Shown piece by piece: positions 19,791-31,646 of a DNA stretch of 64,000 nucleotides. The stretch lies in NCBI GenBank assembly GCA_017590115.1, contig JAGGNK010011003.1, positions 900,955-964,954 on the forward strand, read 5' to 3'. The translations under genes were made by a program, and so were the position numbers. The first letter of the stretch is position 1; every line of letters starts with the position of its first letter. The notes below the pieces were generated by a model. That model worked only from the letters and a program-made list of their open reading frames with translations. It was not told the DNA's origin and did not search any database. This stretch comes from Montifringilla adamsi. Its lineage: Eukaryota; Chordata; Aves; Passeriformes; Passeridae.

Positions 19791-22449
19791 AAGGCACAAA
19801 GCCAGGAGCAGTAAAATATCCCCAAAATTCCAGCCTCAGCAGCTGATGGGAGCACTGTGCTCTCTGCAGAACATGAGGCTTGCTCCACACACAGGGACCT
19901 TGGCAGAATAACAGAAACCAACCATAGACACCAATCACACATGAACCCCTCCCACCCACCCCAACCACTGTCAGTCCTGCAGGATCCACAGAATTCCTGG
20001 CACTACTGAGGGGATTCCAGCTGCCTCCAGACATCTACTGAACTTTTGGGTAGGAAAAGTCTCCCTTTGTGCTTAAATAATAGCCAAAAGCAGCTCCCCA
20101 CCTCACACATCTCTTGGTGTGTCAGAAATTGTGTTTTCTTCTAAACACAGGCACTGACTCTGCATTTTCCAGGAAGCTCAGTGCTCATTACTAGGATGTT
20201 TGGAATTGTAGGAATGGAGCGTTTGAACACCACGTGCAGACACAGCCCCAGCCCTGAGCAGTCTCACAGCTCGTGACAGGGATCACTGCACCAATTTAAA
20301 AGCAGAATCACCTTGGCACTGCTCATTTTTAATTAAAATCAAATCTCTGCTGCTGCTCTGCACGGATCCATCCGTCTGCTGATGTCACTCCCTCTCCTCT
20401 GCTGTGTCACGCTGTCACCATGTGGGTAAGGAGATAAAATTAGGAGCTGACTCGGAGGGCAAGTGCCAGAGGCACTACAAGCACCACAGGCATGAGCTGT
20501 CTGCAGAGGCAGCTGGATGTGGCATCCGAGGACCTGGGCAGGTCACTGTGGACAAACCCCAGGTGTCCATCACCTGAGGGGCTCTTCCAGCTCCCCCTTC
20601 CCACACAAACTTATCTGCATCACCAAAAACCAAGCCTGCTTCACATCCCCGTGCAAAACCCCCTCCCCAAAGATTAGTAAGGAATCTCACCCACCTATTT
20701 TTAGGGCTATTATTTGTGGATGCCAAACAGGACCCAAACAAACAGCCTGAAGAAGATTCTGTTCTCTGACATTTAGGCTGCATTTGTGGACAAGGACGTA
20801 ATGGAAACTGAGCTCCAGCCCCACCACAGCCACCCTTCCTACCCCTACCCTGAGGAAAACAGCCAAGAGGATCCACAACCCTCCCTGGAATGCAGACAAG
20901 GACCCCAGGACACAAAGCTGCTGCTCAGATCCTACATTCCTGTGGCCTGGCATCCCAAAGAGCCACCCAACCATTAAGCTGACACCTTGGGGGTGCTCCT
21001 AGCGAGCTGGACACCCTCAGCACCCCAGGAATGTGTCCTTCAGGAAAGGATGGCCCTGCAGAACCTCCATGGGATGGAGGCACATTCCCAGGCAAATCCA
21101 GAATATTGGAAAGCACAGGGGCCCGAGTCAGCCCTGCTGCTGGCCAGAGAACCTTTTGGGAACACATGCAGTTCCCTGGACACATACAGAGCATTGTCCC
21201 CCATCCCTGCCTGCCAGCAGGGACCCTCCAAACACAGGAACACCGGCAGCTCCCAGCCCTGCTGATCCGGGCAGGAATAACAGGATAAGCCCTGGCTGCC
21301 TTTTACCCCCAAGGTGAGTGAGTGACCACGACTGAAGGCGTCAGGAAGGCAGAGACTTTGTGTAAATCACTTACACTGGGTGGGTATTTCCCCCTCTTCC
21401 TTCAAAATTCCTCTGCAGAAATCCAGGGGAGATCCCTACTGGAGCACAAGGCAGCAGATCCAGTGCTCTCCTGGATCTCTGGTAACATTCCAAAGCTCTG
21501 GAAAACCCTTAACCACATTCTCTGCTGTATCTACTCCCAGCACAACCTTCTACCCCTTCTCACCCCAGTAACATGGAATGCCAAAGCCCAGAATGAGTGA
21601 ATTTTGGCAGGAGCTGGATCCTCCCAAAACCACGGCCTTGTCTGCTCCTTACAGCACCACTGGATGCTCTGGCAATTCCTGACAGAGACAAACTCCAAAG
21701 CCTGACTGATGTTCCTTTCTTTAGGAAATAAAAACAACTTTTAAGATCTGAGGTCACCAGAGCTGTTGATGGGGACCTGAACCTGGAACTGCTTCCCCAA
21801 AACACCCTCAGGAAAGAGCAGATGTGGGCAGTCTCTGATCTCCTCGCTATCCACCTATTTTTCTCCTCCAAAGAGAAATTAATCTATTAATTACTGCAAC
21901 ATTACAATTCCTGAGGCTACTGGGGATCAGCCTGCTGCATTAATTAGTCCTCCCAGTCGCCCTGCCACACTCAGGCCTGGCAGTGGCAGGCCAGGACAGC
22001 CCCAAGTGTTTGTGTCTCCATGGCAGATCCTGCTCCTCAGCACCAGGCATTGGGGACATGGAGCATTTTTGGGAACAAGCCTGGCAGTGCCACAGGACAT
22101 TCCCAGCACAGATATTTAGGGGTGGGGGAAACACTCAGGGGGGCAGCAGCTCCTTCTCCCTTGCTGCAGTATCCCCAAACCAACCCTCACTTCCCACTGT
22201 TCATTCCCAACCTCCAAACCTCCCATTTCTTACCAAAAACCTCCCTCTGCCCAAGCAACACCAAGCAGCAGAAACAGAAACTTCCATTCCCAGTTTCAAG
22301 ACTTTTTTGGACCTGTTACAGCACTTCAAGCAAACATTTGGTGAAAGTTTGCCCCAGATCTTTTTGGTGTGGGAAATCCAAATCGATCCTGGGCTCGTGG
22401 CAGCACAACAGCAGCAAGAGAGGGGGGACTCTGCCCCTCTGCCCCCTCA

Positions 22450-22966
22450 GGTGAGCCCCTCAGCACCTGCAGAGCTGCCCCAGCCCTGGGCAGCACAGGG
22501 AGGAGCTGGAGCTGCTGGAGCCAGCCCAGAGGAGGCTCCAGGGGGATCAGAGGGATGGAGCACCTCTGCTGGGGGGAAAGGTTGGGAGAGCTGGGAATGT
22601 TCACCCAGGGAGGAGAAGCCCCAGGGAGAGCTCAGAGGCCTTCCAGGGCCTGAAGGGGCTCCAGGAGAGCTGGAGAGGGACTGGGGACAAGGGATGGAGG
22701 GACAGGACACAGGGAATGGCTTCCCACTGCCAGAGGGCAGGGATGGATGGGATACTGGGAAGGAATTGTTCCCTGTGAGGGTGGGCAGGCCCTGGCACAG
22801 GGTGCCCAGAGCAGCTGTGGCTGCCCCTGGATCCCTGGCAGTGCCCAAGGTCAGGCTGGACAGGGCCTGGAACAGCCTGGGACAGTGGAAGGCGTCCCTG
22901 CCATGGCAGGCGGTGGAAGGGGATAAGCTTTAAGGTCCCTCCAAACCAAACCACTCTGGGATTCCA
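22450..22966 (+). mobile_element. CR1 LINE 3' end
   Basis: Long, well-preserved sense copy with 'ggacacagggaatggcttcc' and a terminal 'ggattccatg'. The open frame across 22020-22933 is a by-product of it. Confidence 0.92.
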
Positions 22967-23546
22967 TGCCCCTCACAGCCCTGACCCCAAAACCCAGTTT
23001 TCCTCATGGACACAACTCCTGCACACGCCAGCCTCGTTAGTGTGGCCTCTGACCACAGCAGTCATTAGCAGAGGAGGTCACAGTGTCACACTCCAAAGTA
23101 TTTCCCTTCTGACTCTGCTGGACTTCAACCCCATTGAGCACCTTGAAGTGACAGGAGGTGACACCTTCATATCCAGTGACCCGGAGCCTTTGCTGGCAGG
23201 TGGCACCCACGCCACCCTCACGTGTGACAGACAGGAGACATTCTGCCACCACGGGTGCCCTGTCCTCCCTGAGCACTGTGACACAAGCTGGGGACAGCCC
23301 CCGGGCCAGGCCAAAGTGCATTCCCAGCCTTTGGCTGCTCCATCCTCCCGGAGTGGCCAATCACAGGGACGGGGGCAGGTCCTCCCTTCCTGGGGACACG
23401 GCTGGGATCAGTGGGGGCCCTGGGGGGCTGCAGGCAGCAGCTGGGAGCTCAGTCTGCAAACTCCAGGGGGAAAAAGACACACAAGGAGAGTAATTCCATG
23501 GGTTTTTAAACCTGTTTTGGATTGCCAGAGTAATGTCTGACCTGCA

Positions 23547-23835
23547 GAGAACCAGGGAATGTCCTGAGCTGGAAGGGACCCACAGGGATCAAATCCAACC
23601 CCTGGCCCTGCACACACACCCCAGCAATCCCAGCCTCTCCAAACCCTCCTGCAGCTCTGGCAGCCTCAGGGCTGGGACCGTTCCCTGGGGAGCCTGGGCA
23701 GTGCCCAGCACCCTCTGGGGAAGAGCCTTTCCTGATCTCCAACCCAAACCCCCCTGGCCCAGCTCCAGCCCTTCCCTGGCTCCTGTCCCTGCTCACAGGC
23801 AGGGATCAGAGCTGTCTCCCCCCTTGGGATGAAGC
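23547..23835 (-). mobile_element. CR1-type repeat, second subtype
   Basis: Shares 'ccctggggagcctgggcagt' and 'cctgctcacaggcagggatc' with 25264-25555 and with the sense copy at 36055-36330. Confidence 0.82.
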
Positions 23836-24892
23836 TGAAATACGTTCTGACCTGAAACTGTAAGACTTATTAAGACTCTGACACACTCCAATTTTAGCTG
23901 GCAAAGGAATAACCAATGAATCCATCTGCCAAGCACCAATTCCAAGCCGAGGATCACCCATGACCATGGACACACTCCAGTTTGGAGCCCAGCTTCCCAC
24001 CTAATATTTAATTATTGGTTTAGCCAGGTAAACAGGCCTGAGTGTAAGCAACTGACCTCTCATTTGTGTTTGCCACACAACACAGAAAAACAAACCAGGA
24101 ATTAAGGCTCATTAGTGTTTTCTGACCCAGAGTGGCCTTTGAAGCCCTTCCCACCCTTACTCCTAACTCAGACGTTACTCACGGCCTGGTTTTCCATCTG
24201 TAACTCCCCATTCCACAGGCATTCCAGTGCTCTAATTAGACACCAGGGAGGTGACAGGGACCCAGAGGCCCCACAGAGCTCTGCTGCACCTTGTGGCCCT
24301 GGGACAGGGGACACTGACAGAGCAGAGGGTGCTGCCTGCCATGGTCACTCAGGGGTGGCACATTCCCAAGGAGCTGCTCTGTTTCTGGGGCAGTTTTGAT
24401 GGCACAAGAGCAAGAGACAAACGGAGGCCACGCTGAACACCCAAACAAGCACCACAGGATTTGTTTCACAGCTCCCTGAGTGACCAAACCAAGCTGGGTC
24501 AGGTTTTTGGGGGTTTTCTTCAACCTAATGAGATTTTCCTGATTCCTGATTTGGGAGAGCTGCAAGAGAGAAATGAGATGAATTTTAATTAGGAGGCCAC
24601 AGGATCTCTGCTCGGCCCGGAGCTGCCTCTTGCTGACAAACCTTCTTTAAGACCTTGAGCAGAAGTTCTCAGCCTCACCAAAAGCTACAAACAAAAACCC
24701 CCAAAACTAAAAATCTGATGTATTTGCTTTCCAAAGGAGCACCCTGTGGGTGAAATATTAAAAAATTACATGTTAGGACACAGATAATGTATCCCATAAA
24801 ACTCACCATGGATCTCCTGCTACATCTCTACTGTTCCCTCATGTGCTGAAGGGTCTGAAAAATAACTCAGGCTCTCAACAGTGGAAAGGATC

Positions 24893-25190
24893 AGCATCAC
24901 AGAATCACAGAGTGGTTTGGGCTGGAAGAGACCTTAAAGCTCCTCCAGTGCCACCCCTGCCATGGCAGGGACACTTTCCACTATCCCAGGCTACTCCAAG
25001 CTCCATCCAGCCTGGCCTTGGACACTTCCAGGGATCCAGGAGCAGCCACAGCTGCTCTGGGCACCCTGTGCCAGGGCTGCCCACCTCCCAGGGAACAATT
25101 CCTGTCCAGTATCCCAGCTAACCCTGTCCATTCCCTGTGTCCTGGCACTGTCACAAGATGTGTTTGGAGCTGCTCCCTGGTGTCTCTGCT
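24893..25190 (-). mobile_element. CR1 LINE 3' end
   Basis: Begins 'cacagaatcacagagtggtt', the reverse complement of the CR1 terminal tail, and continues into the CTGCCATGGCAGGGACA block. Confidence 0.9.
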
Positions 25191-25263
25191 CTACTGCAGC
25201 CTGCTCCTGAGCATCAACCAGGACTGCCAAGCCCTGTTCCTGTATGCTGGAATCCACCTCGTG

Positions 25264-25555
25264 CTGCCTTGGATGGAAGAAAATCACAGAACCATGGAGT
25301 GTCCTCAGATGAAAGGGACCCACAGGGATCCTGCACAGACACCCCAGCAATCCCAGCCTGTCCAAACCCTCCTGCAATTCTGGCAGCCTCAGGGCTTGGA
25401 CCATTCCCTGGGGAGCCTGGGCAGTGCCCAGCACCCTCTGGAGGAAGGGCCTTTCCTGATCTCCAACCCAAACCCCCCTGGCCCAGCTCCAGCTCTTCCT
25501 TGGCTCCTGTCCCTGCTCACAGGCAGGGATCAGAGCTGCCCTTCGGGAGGAGCTG
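25264..25555 (-). mobile_element. CR1-type repeat, second subtype
   Basis: Same subtype and orientation as 23547-23835, separated by about 75 bp from the preceding CR1 copy. Confidence 0.82.
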
Positions 25556-25929
25556 CAGTTGCTGCTGGTGCTACAGCAGAGCCTCCTCCTGTTCTCACTG
25601 CTCTGTCCTCACCTGCTGCTTCCTGTGGCTGTGACTTTGGGACATCTGAACATCCCCAGCTGCACCAGCATCCATCAGGACCACAAGAACCACGGGACAA
25701 GGGGAGCCTGGGCTCTCCTGTGCTCCATCCTGCTTCCTGTGGGCACCATCAGCATCCCCAGGGCTCCTTCCTGCCAGGCACAGAGTGAAATCCCCTTCCT
25801 GACCCCCAGGGATGGGCCATGGCAGCTCCTGCCCCTCTTCCAGCCTGCAGACAGCTCGCTTCCCACAGCCCTCCAACTGCTCCACAGGCATCCAGAGCCC
25901 AACAACTGCAACAGCAGCTGCTCCTCCTG

Positions 25930-26330
25930 CCAGGCCCCAGGAGCAGCTGAGGGAGCTGGGAAGGGGTTCAGCCTAGAGAAAAGGAGGCTCAGGGGAGACC
26001 TTCTGGCCCTGCACAACTCCTGACAGGAGGGGACAGCCAGGGGGGTCGGGCTGTGCTCCAGGGAACAGGGACAGGAGAAGAGGGAACGGCCTCAGGCTGG
26101 GCCAGGGGAGGCTCAGGGTGGACACCAGGAGGAATTTCCCCATGGAAAGGGTGGTCAGGCCTTGGCAGGGGCTGCCCAGGGAGATTTGGGGTTCCCATCC
26201 TTGGAGGTGTCCAAGGAAGGCCTGGAGGTGGCACTCAGTGCTCTGGGCTGGTGACAAGGTGGTGACTGGCACAGGGAGGACTCAGTGATCCTGGAGGGCT
26301 TTTCCTACCCCAACGACTGTGTGATTCCCC
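25930..26330 (+). mobile_element. CR1 LINE 3' end
   Basis: Reads 'cagcctagagaaaaggaggc', 'catggaaagggtggtcaggc' and a diverged terminal 'gactgtgtgattc', the subtype nearest the general avian CR1 3' consensus. Confidence 0.9.
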
Positions 26331-26569
26331 AGGGAATCTCCCTGCTCATCCTGCTCACCAGCACAAACGCCACTGAGAGTACAAATTCCCGGCAGTCTGG
26401 ACTGGAAAAGGGTGTAAGAAAGGACAAGTGACAGGGATTTCTCCTTCTAAGGAAAAGCACCTGGGAGGTACCAGCAGGAAGGACAAATTGGGAGGACACT
26501 CCATGGCAGGATTGGAGCATCACGACCATTTTAAACCATTACTCAAGGCCACAGTAATGGGCTCCCGAG

Positions 26570-27660
26570 GCTCCAGCCGTGTCCCTTCATGGAGCGCTGG
26601 AATTAACTCCGAGCCGGGCACGAGGGGCGGGCGAGCGGCTGCGCCGCCAGCCTGGCACTGGCCCCTCTCGGGCGTTCAGTTACAGGCGCTATTTTGCTCC
26701 CCTGGCTCTGGCCAGGTGTAACCCAATCCCTTGCTCACAGTCGCGTCCAGGCTCCTCGCCGAGGCCCCGTCCGGAGGTCCTTGTGCCCTCTGATCGCCAC
26801 GACCCCGAGGAACTCGCCACAAGCAGAGTTTGCCCGGCGGAGTTTCCCCTCGCTGCGAGCAGCCCGCAGCGCGCCCGCCCACACTGCTCCTGAAGCAGGG
26901 CTGGATCTGCAAGCACAGCGCTCACAAACACCCGGGGTCCCCGAGCGTGACACAACGCGGTGCCAATCCAGCCCCGGAGCCGCTACTGAAGCGGGGGCCC
27001 AGCTCCAGGGGCCGGGCTGGGACTCCCCCCGTTCTGCCCGAGTGACGGAGCACGTTCTGATCGGGCGGAAAGGCCGCGGGGTGTGCGCCCGCTGCCCACA
27101 GAGCCCCGCCAGGGTCACCGCCACGCCGGGCACGCACATTTCGGCCCTGCTCGCCCCTCCTGCTTCACCCCCCCGGCCAGCGGAGCTTTGTGCGGGGCTG
27201 GGCCGCGACCACGCTGAGCCCCCGCGGCCGCAGCCCCGCCGGGCTGAGGGGGGTTGAGACACCGAGGAGCACACGGGGGGCCGGAGGACGGGCAGGGAGC
27301 TGCTCCAAGGGGGGACCTGAAGTGGGACTGAAGAACCGGCGAGCAGCGGGGCTGGGGGCGACCCGCAGCCCCCCGCGCCGAGCGAGGCCGCGGTCCCTTT
27401 AAGAGGCCTAGCAGCGCCGCGGGGCCGCCGCGCCGCCGGACGCGTCCCACCGCCTCCTCAAGCAGCGCCGCGCCGCCCGCCCGCGCCCCCNNNNNNNNNN
27501 NNNNNNNNNNNNCCTATCATCACGTGCCGGGCCCGCGCCCCGCGCATGCGCGCGCCGCCCGCCGGCCCGCGCCCGGCAACGCACGCGCAGCGCGCGGAAA
27601 GGGCGGGAAGTGGCGGCGGGGGCGCGGCGCCACAGCGCTCCCTGGTGGCCAGGAGGACCG
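26570..27660 (-). promoter_or_regulatory. SZRD1: CpG island, probable SZRD1 promoter
   Basis: Dense CpGs are interrupted by an N gap. Around 27521-27610 there is a CACGTG E-box, a GCGCATGCGC NRF1-type palindrome at about 27542-27551, and GGGCGG and GGAAGTG (Sp1/ETS-like) motifs. Assignment to SZRD1 rests on divergence from FBXO42 and the missing first exon. Confidence 0.65.
27491..27512. other. Assembly gap (22 N)
   Basis: Undetermined bases within the CpG island. The true missing length is unknown; the SZRD1 first exon could lie here. Confidence 0.98.
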
Positions 27661-27679
27661 GGCTCAGGGCGGGTGTTTC

Positions 27680-27965
27680 AATGCTGACGCGTTTCCCCTT
27701 AATTTTTGTGTTTTCCTTAAATTTCAAGATGTTTTCCCTTCGTTTGGGCGTGCTTTTCCTTTGAGATATGTTCCCTTAATTTTTGTGTGTTTTCCCATAA
27801 TTTTGAGGAGTGTTCCCTTAATTTTGAGGTGTTTTTCCTTGATTTTGGTGTGCTTTCTCTTAATTTTGAGGCCTTTTTGTTTGTTTATTTTTCTATAGTT
27901 TTGTTTTCCCTTAAATTTTTGGGTCTCTTCTCTTAGTTTTATGGTGTTTTCCCCTAATTTTGGGT
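27680..27965. repeat. T-rich degenerate minisatellite
   Basis: About ten imperfect units of roughly 27 bp read 'gtgttttcccttaattttga'. The array starts immediately beside the SZRD1 CpG island. Confidence 0.85.
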
Positions 27966-28980
27966 TGTTGGACAAATCTCTCACAAAATTTAGGCTATTT
28001 CAGCCACAAATCCAGCCTCTGGTCCCTCCTGCAGACATCCAGGTGTCCGTGTGTTCTTCCATCCAATTCGTGCCTCTTCGTTTAAGCCTAAAGCTGCTCT
28101 TATGGAGCACAAGGATCAGCTCCAGCCTTCAGAAACATCAAAAATTCCCCAAGTCCCCGTAATTTCTTAAACCTTTCTTATTTATATCCAAGATATTCAC
28201 CACTCCAATGTTCTCCTTTGAGCTCCGAGCCATACAAGGGTTTTTGGGGTGGGATTTGCCTTTCCTTTTCCTCGCTCAAAAATTAACTGCCCCTTCAGCA
28301 CCCTAAGAAACCCACGATTTTCACACAGGGAATTAGAGAACCTGCCCTTAAATCCTGAACTTTTCCCCAGATTCCCGCCCAATAGCCAGAGTTTGCCGGC
28401 AGATGGCGACTGGGCTCCTAAAAATATCCCAATAATCCTCCAGCTAAAACAAATCCTGATGCCTGTGGTCTGCCTCTGAGTCTGAGTCTCCAGCTCCTCT
28501 GCCAAGCCCAAAATTTGGGCAGGGAACCTCCGGACACCCCCGCAGGTGGATTTTGGGGGGCTGTTTATCCAAGGTAGAACTGTTGGAGGGGGTTTGGGGG
28601 TTGTGCAGTGCTCTATGGCATTAAATCCTTGGATTTCAGCTCTTTTGGCAGCTCAGAGGGGTGGAACTTGGCGTTTCCCCTCGAGAAATTGCAGCAGCCT
28701 GGGGCTGTTCCTGCCCATCCTCTGGGACTTTTCCAGAAGCAACAGGAACCGAGTTTTCCAGCAGCCAGAGCCTGGCATGGTTGGCTCGATCCCTTCCAGC
28801 ATTCCAGCGGCGTTCCCTGGGACGTTCCCTTCCATCCTGCTGTAAAAAATCCCTGTCCCAGCCATGGCTGACCCTGTGCATCCCAAAAAACTGGGATGGA
28901 TCCGTTGGGAATGATGATGATGGCGGTGCCACACGCCAAGGGAGCTCACTTGGGTGGTGGATAAACTCCACGTGTGTCCC
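27966..28980. other. SZRD1-FBXO42 intergenic, unique part
   Basis: Non-repetitive sequence in which I see no exon, CR1 fragment or array. Confidence 0.6.
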
Positions 28981-28982
28981 CC

Positions 28983-29200
28983 AGCCCTGCACAGGCCACC
29001 TGGGACACATCCTATGGCTCCTCCCGGGTTATCCCAGCCCTGCACAAGGCATCTGGGACATCCTGTAGCTCATCCTGGGTTATCCCACAGAGCACCTGCA
29101 ACATCCCACGGCTCCTCCTGGGTTATCCCAGCCCTGGGACATTCCAGGGCTCCTCCTGGGTTATCCCTCAGAGCACCTGGGCCATGCCAGGGCTCCTGGC
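28983..29200. repeat. Degenerate minisatellite, intergenic
   Basis: Four to five units of about 45-50 bp share 'ctcctcctgggttatccc' followed by 'agagcacctg' or 'agccctg'. Confidence 0.82.
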
Positions 29201-29689
29201 CGTGGATCCCGGCTCTCCATGCGGCTCCTGGAGCAGGCCTCAGGCAGGGCACGGTCCGGGATGCTGAGCCAGCTCCTCCATGGGGGATGCGGGTCAGTGG
29301 GACAGACAGACAGCGTGGCAGTAATCACCTTTTCCCCGGATAATAATGTCCCCACACAACCCGTCAAAGGGATCTGATGGCAACACACAGCCCCGCACAG
29401 GGCTGTTCCCCCATGGAATGGGCTCCACTCCCTTCCTCACCTCCATGGGGAGAGGAGCACCACAGCCCGGCACGCACTGCTCACATCCCGCCTCCCTGCC
29501 GAGCCCTCAGAGCTCCACGTCTCTGAGGGGTACGCAGGGACATGGCGGGGCTGCAGCAGGCTGAGGGGCGCCCCTGCGGGCAGAGCGGGGCCCCGTGGCC
29601 CAGCCGCGCCTCCCGGGGCTGTGGATGAGGGTGGGAAACCGGGAGGGAGCGGGACAAGGAACAGATCCGCCCCGGCACCTCCGCCTCAG

Positions 29690-30140
29690 CGCCGACCTCC
29701 CCAACATGGCGGCCTCGCCCGCCCGCCTCGCCCAACACGGCGGCGGGACCATCCCAACATGGCGGCCCCCGCGCTGCGCCGCGAAGAGAAGACTTGACCT
29801 TCCCATCATGGCGCCACCATAACACCACTCCATACCCGCCCTATCATCACGTGATGCCAGGGGGTGGTCCCGCGCCTGCGCAGAGCGCGCCCGGCGCGGC
29901 CGGGGCAGCGGCGGGAGGGCGGGGAGGGAAGATGGCGGCGCCGGTCGGAGCCGTCACCGGGGCGACGCAGCGGCCCCGCCGCCCGCAGCCCTGAGGGCCC
30001 GGCCCGGCTCGGCCCGGCCCGGCGGCAGGTGAGAGCGGCCCCGCGGTGCGGCTTCCCCGGGCGGGGCCCTTCCCCGGGGAGCGGGGCGGCGGGACGGGCC
30101 CCTCGGGGCGGGACAGGCCTGGTGTGGAGGGGGCCACATT
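29690..30140 (+). promoter_or_regulatory. FBXO42: FBXO42 CpG promoter
   Basis: CpG island with a TCACGTGA E-box at 29847-29854, a CGCCTGCGCAG NRF1-like site, and several ATGGCGGC/ATGGCGCC (YY1-type) elements at about 29705, 29758, 29807 and 29932. The last one sits at the start of the short upstream ORF in exon 1. Confidence 0.75.
29900..30028 (+). other. FBXO42: FBXO42 exon 1 (5' UTR), start approximate
   Basis: Ends at a consensus donor GGCGGCAG|GTGAGAG (30028/30029). It contains an upstream ORF of 20 codons, MAAPVGAVTG to the stop at 29992-29994, starting at the YY1-like AAGATGGCGGC. The transcription start is inferred. The first exon is non-coding because the main start lies in exon 2. 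Confidence 0.7.
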
Positions 30141-30319
30141 TGAGGGTGGAGGGAGCCCCTGTGCCAGCTCCTGTGCCAGCCCCTCACAGCGTTTTGGGGG
30201 TCGCTGCGGAGGGCAGTGCCCACGGGGGGCTGTAGCCCCTTCTGGGAGGGGGAAGCCCCTTCCCAGCTCCGGGGTGCGAGGGGAAGGCGGCCCCGGGGGC
30301 TTCCTCAGGGCGGGGAGAG

Positions 30320-30745
30320 AGCAAAGCTTGCCCGTAAAAAACCGGTGTTGCCCCCTAAAAGCCGTGTTTCCTTACCAAAAAGCCAAGCTTCCCCCCCGAA
30401 AGCAGTGTGTGAATGAGTGTTCCTCATTCCCCAGTATGCCGTTTCCTCCCCTAAAATACATGTTTCCCCCAAAAAAGGCATTTCCCCAAAAACCTCGCGT
30501 TTCCCCAGAAAAGCCATATGTTCTCCCTAAAAGCCATGATTCCCTAGAAAACCTCATGTTTCCCCCAAAAGCCATGTTTCTCTCCTAAGACTTCTATTTT
30601 CCTCCTGAAAAGGCATGTTTTCCCTAAAATGCCATGTTTGCTCTCTAAAAGCCATGTTTGCCCCCCCAACCTCCATCCTTTCCCCAAAAAAACCTATATT
30701 CTCCCCACCGCCCCCCCCCCCAAAAAAAAAAAAAAAAGCCCCATT
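30320..30745. repeat. 22-bp-type minisatellite in FBXO42 intron 1
   Basis: About 18 imperfect units of the form 'cctaaaagccatgtttcccc' start about 290 bp after exon 1. The opposite orientation of the same unit occurs at 30835-30975. Confidence 0.88.
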
Positions 30746-31200
30746 TTCCCCTAAAAGCCCTGTTTCCCCAAAATCCAGTGCTGGCACGGGGCAGTGCCAA
30801 GGCACAGGCTGGCAGTGCCGGCATGGGGGCAAATGGCTTTTTTTGGGGGAAATGCGGCTTTTAGGGGGAGACCATGGCTCTTCGGGGAGGAAACAGCTTT
30901 TGGGGAGGGGAAATACGGCTTTTGGGGCCAAGTATGCTTTTTAGGGGTTGATCAGCGGCTCTTTGGGGGACAGGCATGGCTGGGGGGTGTCCCCAACACC
31001 TCAGCTCGCGTTGGGTTCGTGTGAAAACAAAGGGCAGGCTCGGTCCCCGCTTGCTGTGAAGCCGCCTCTCCCCTCGCTCCGCGGCCGGCCGTGTGTCACT
31101 TCCCCGATTTTGGAATGGGATCGTGGTCTGGGAGCAGCCGAGGTGCCCAGCCCGGCATCCTCGGGGCTTTGGGGTGTCGCTCCCCGTTGTCTGCGCTGCC
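30735..31200 (+). repeat. Tandem duplication, copy 1 (466 bp)
   Basis: Runs from 'aaaagccccattttccccta' to 'ttgtctgcgctgcc' and is repeated directly afterwards at 31201-31646. Differences are few: an extra 22-bp minisatellite unit and scattered single-base changes, for example gatcGtgg versus gatcCtgg. Confidence 0.95.
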
Positions 31201-31646
31201 AAAAGCCCCATTTTCCCCTAAAAGCCCTGTTTCCCCAAAATCCAGTGCTGGCACGGGGCAGTGCCAAGGCACAGGCTGGCAGTGCCGGCATGGGGGCAAA
31301 TGGCTTTTTTTGGGGGAAATGCGGCTTTTTAGGGGGAGACCATGGCTCTTCGGGGAGGAAACAGCTTTTGGGGCCAAGTATGGCTTTTAGGGGTTGATCA
31401 GCGGCTCTTTGGGGGACAGGCATGGCTGGGGGGTGTCCCCAACACCTCAGCTCGCGTTGGGTTCGTGTGAAAACAAAGGTGAGGCTCGGTCCCCGCTTGC
31501 TGTGAAGCCGCCTCTCCCCTCGCTCCGCGGCCGGCCGTGTGTCACTTCCCCGATTTTGGAATGGGATCCTGGTCTGGGAGCAGCCGAGGTGCCCAGCCCG
31601 GCATCCTCGGGGCTTTGGGGTGTCGCTCCCCGTTGTCTGCGCTGCC
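31201..31646 (+). repeat. Tandem duplication, copy 2 (446 bp)
   Basis: Direct repeat of the preceding block, nearly identical, lacking one 22-bp unit. The high identity implies either recent duplication or gene conversion. Confidence 0.95.

Larger units (their letters stand above)
16854..27490 (-). other. SZRD1: SZRD1 intron 1 (inferred)
   Basis: About 10.6 kb without a recognisable exon on either strand. It holds six CR1 fragments, a 40-bp minisatellite at 18.68-18.91 kb, and unique sequence. The open frames of 60-316 aa listed by eye are CR1 or chance. Confidence 0.7.

Noticed and set aside
22020..22933. Long plus-strand open frames (up to 316 aa)
   Set aside because: They run through a CR1 3' end, which stays open in several frames because of its composition; no domain is seen.
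23547..25555. Possible endogenous retroviral LTR for the second repeat subtype
   Set aside because: No paired LTRs, primer-binding site or gag/pol peptide; terminal sequence is CR1-like.
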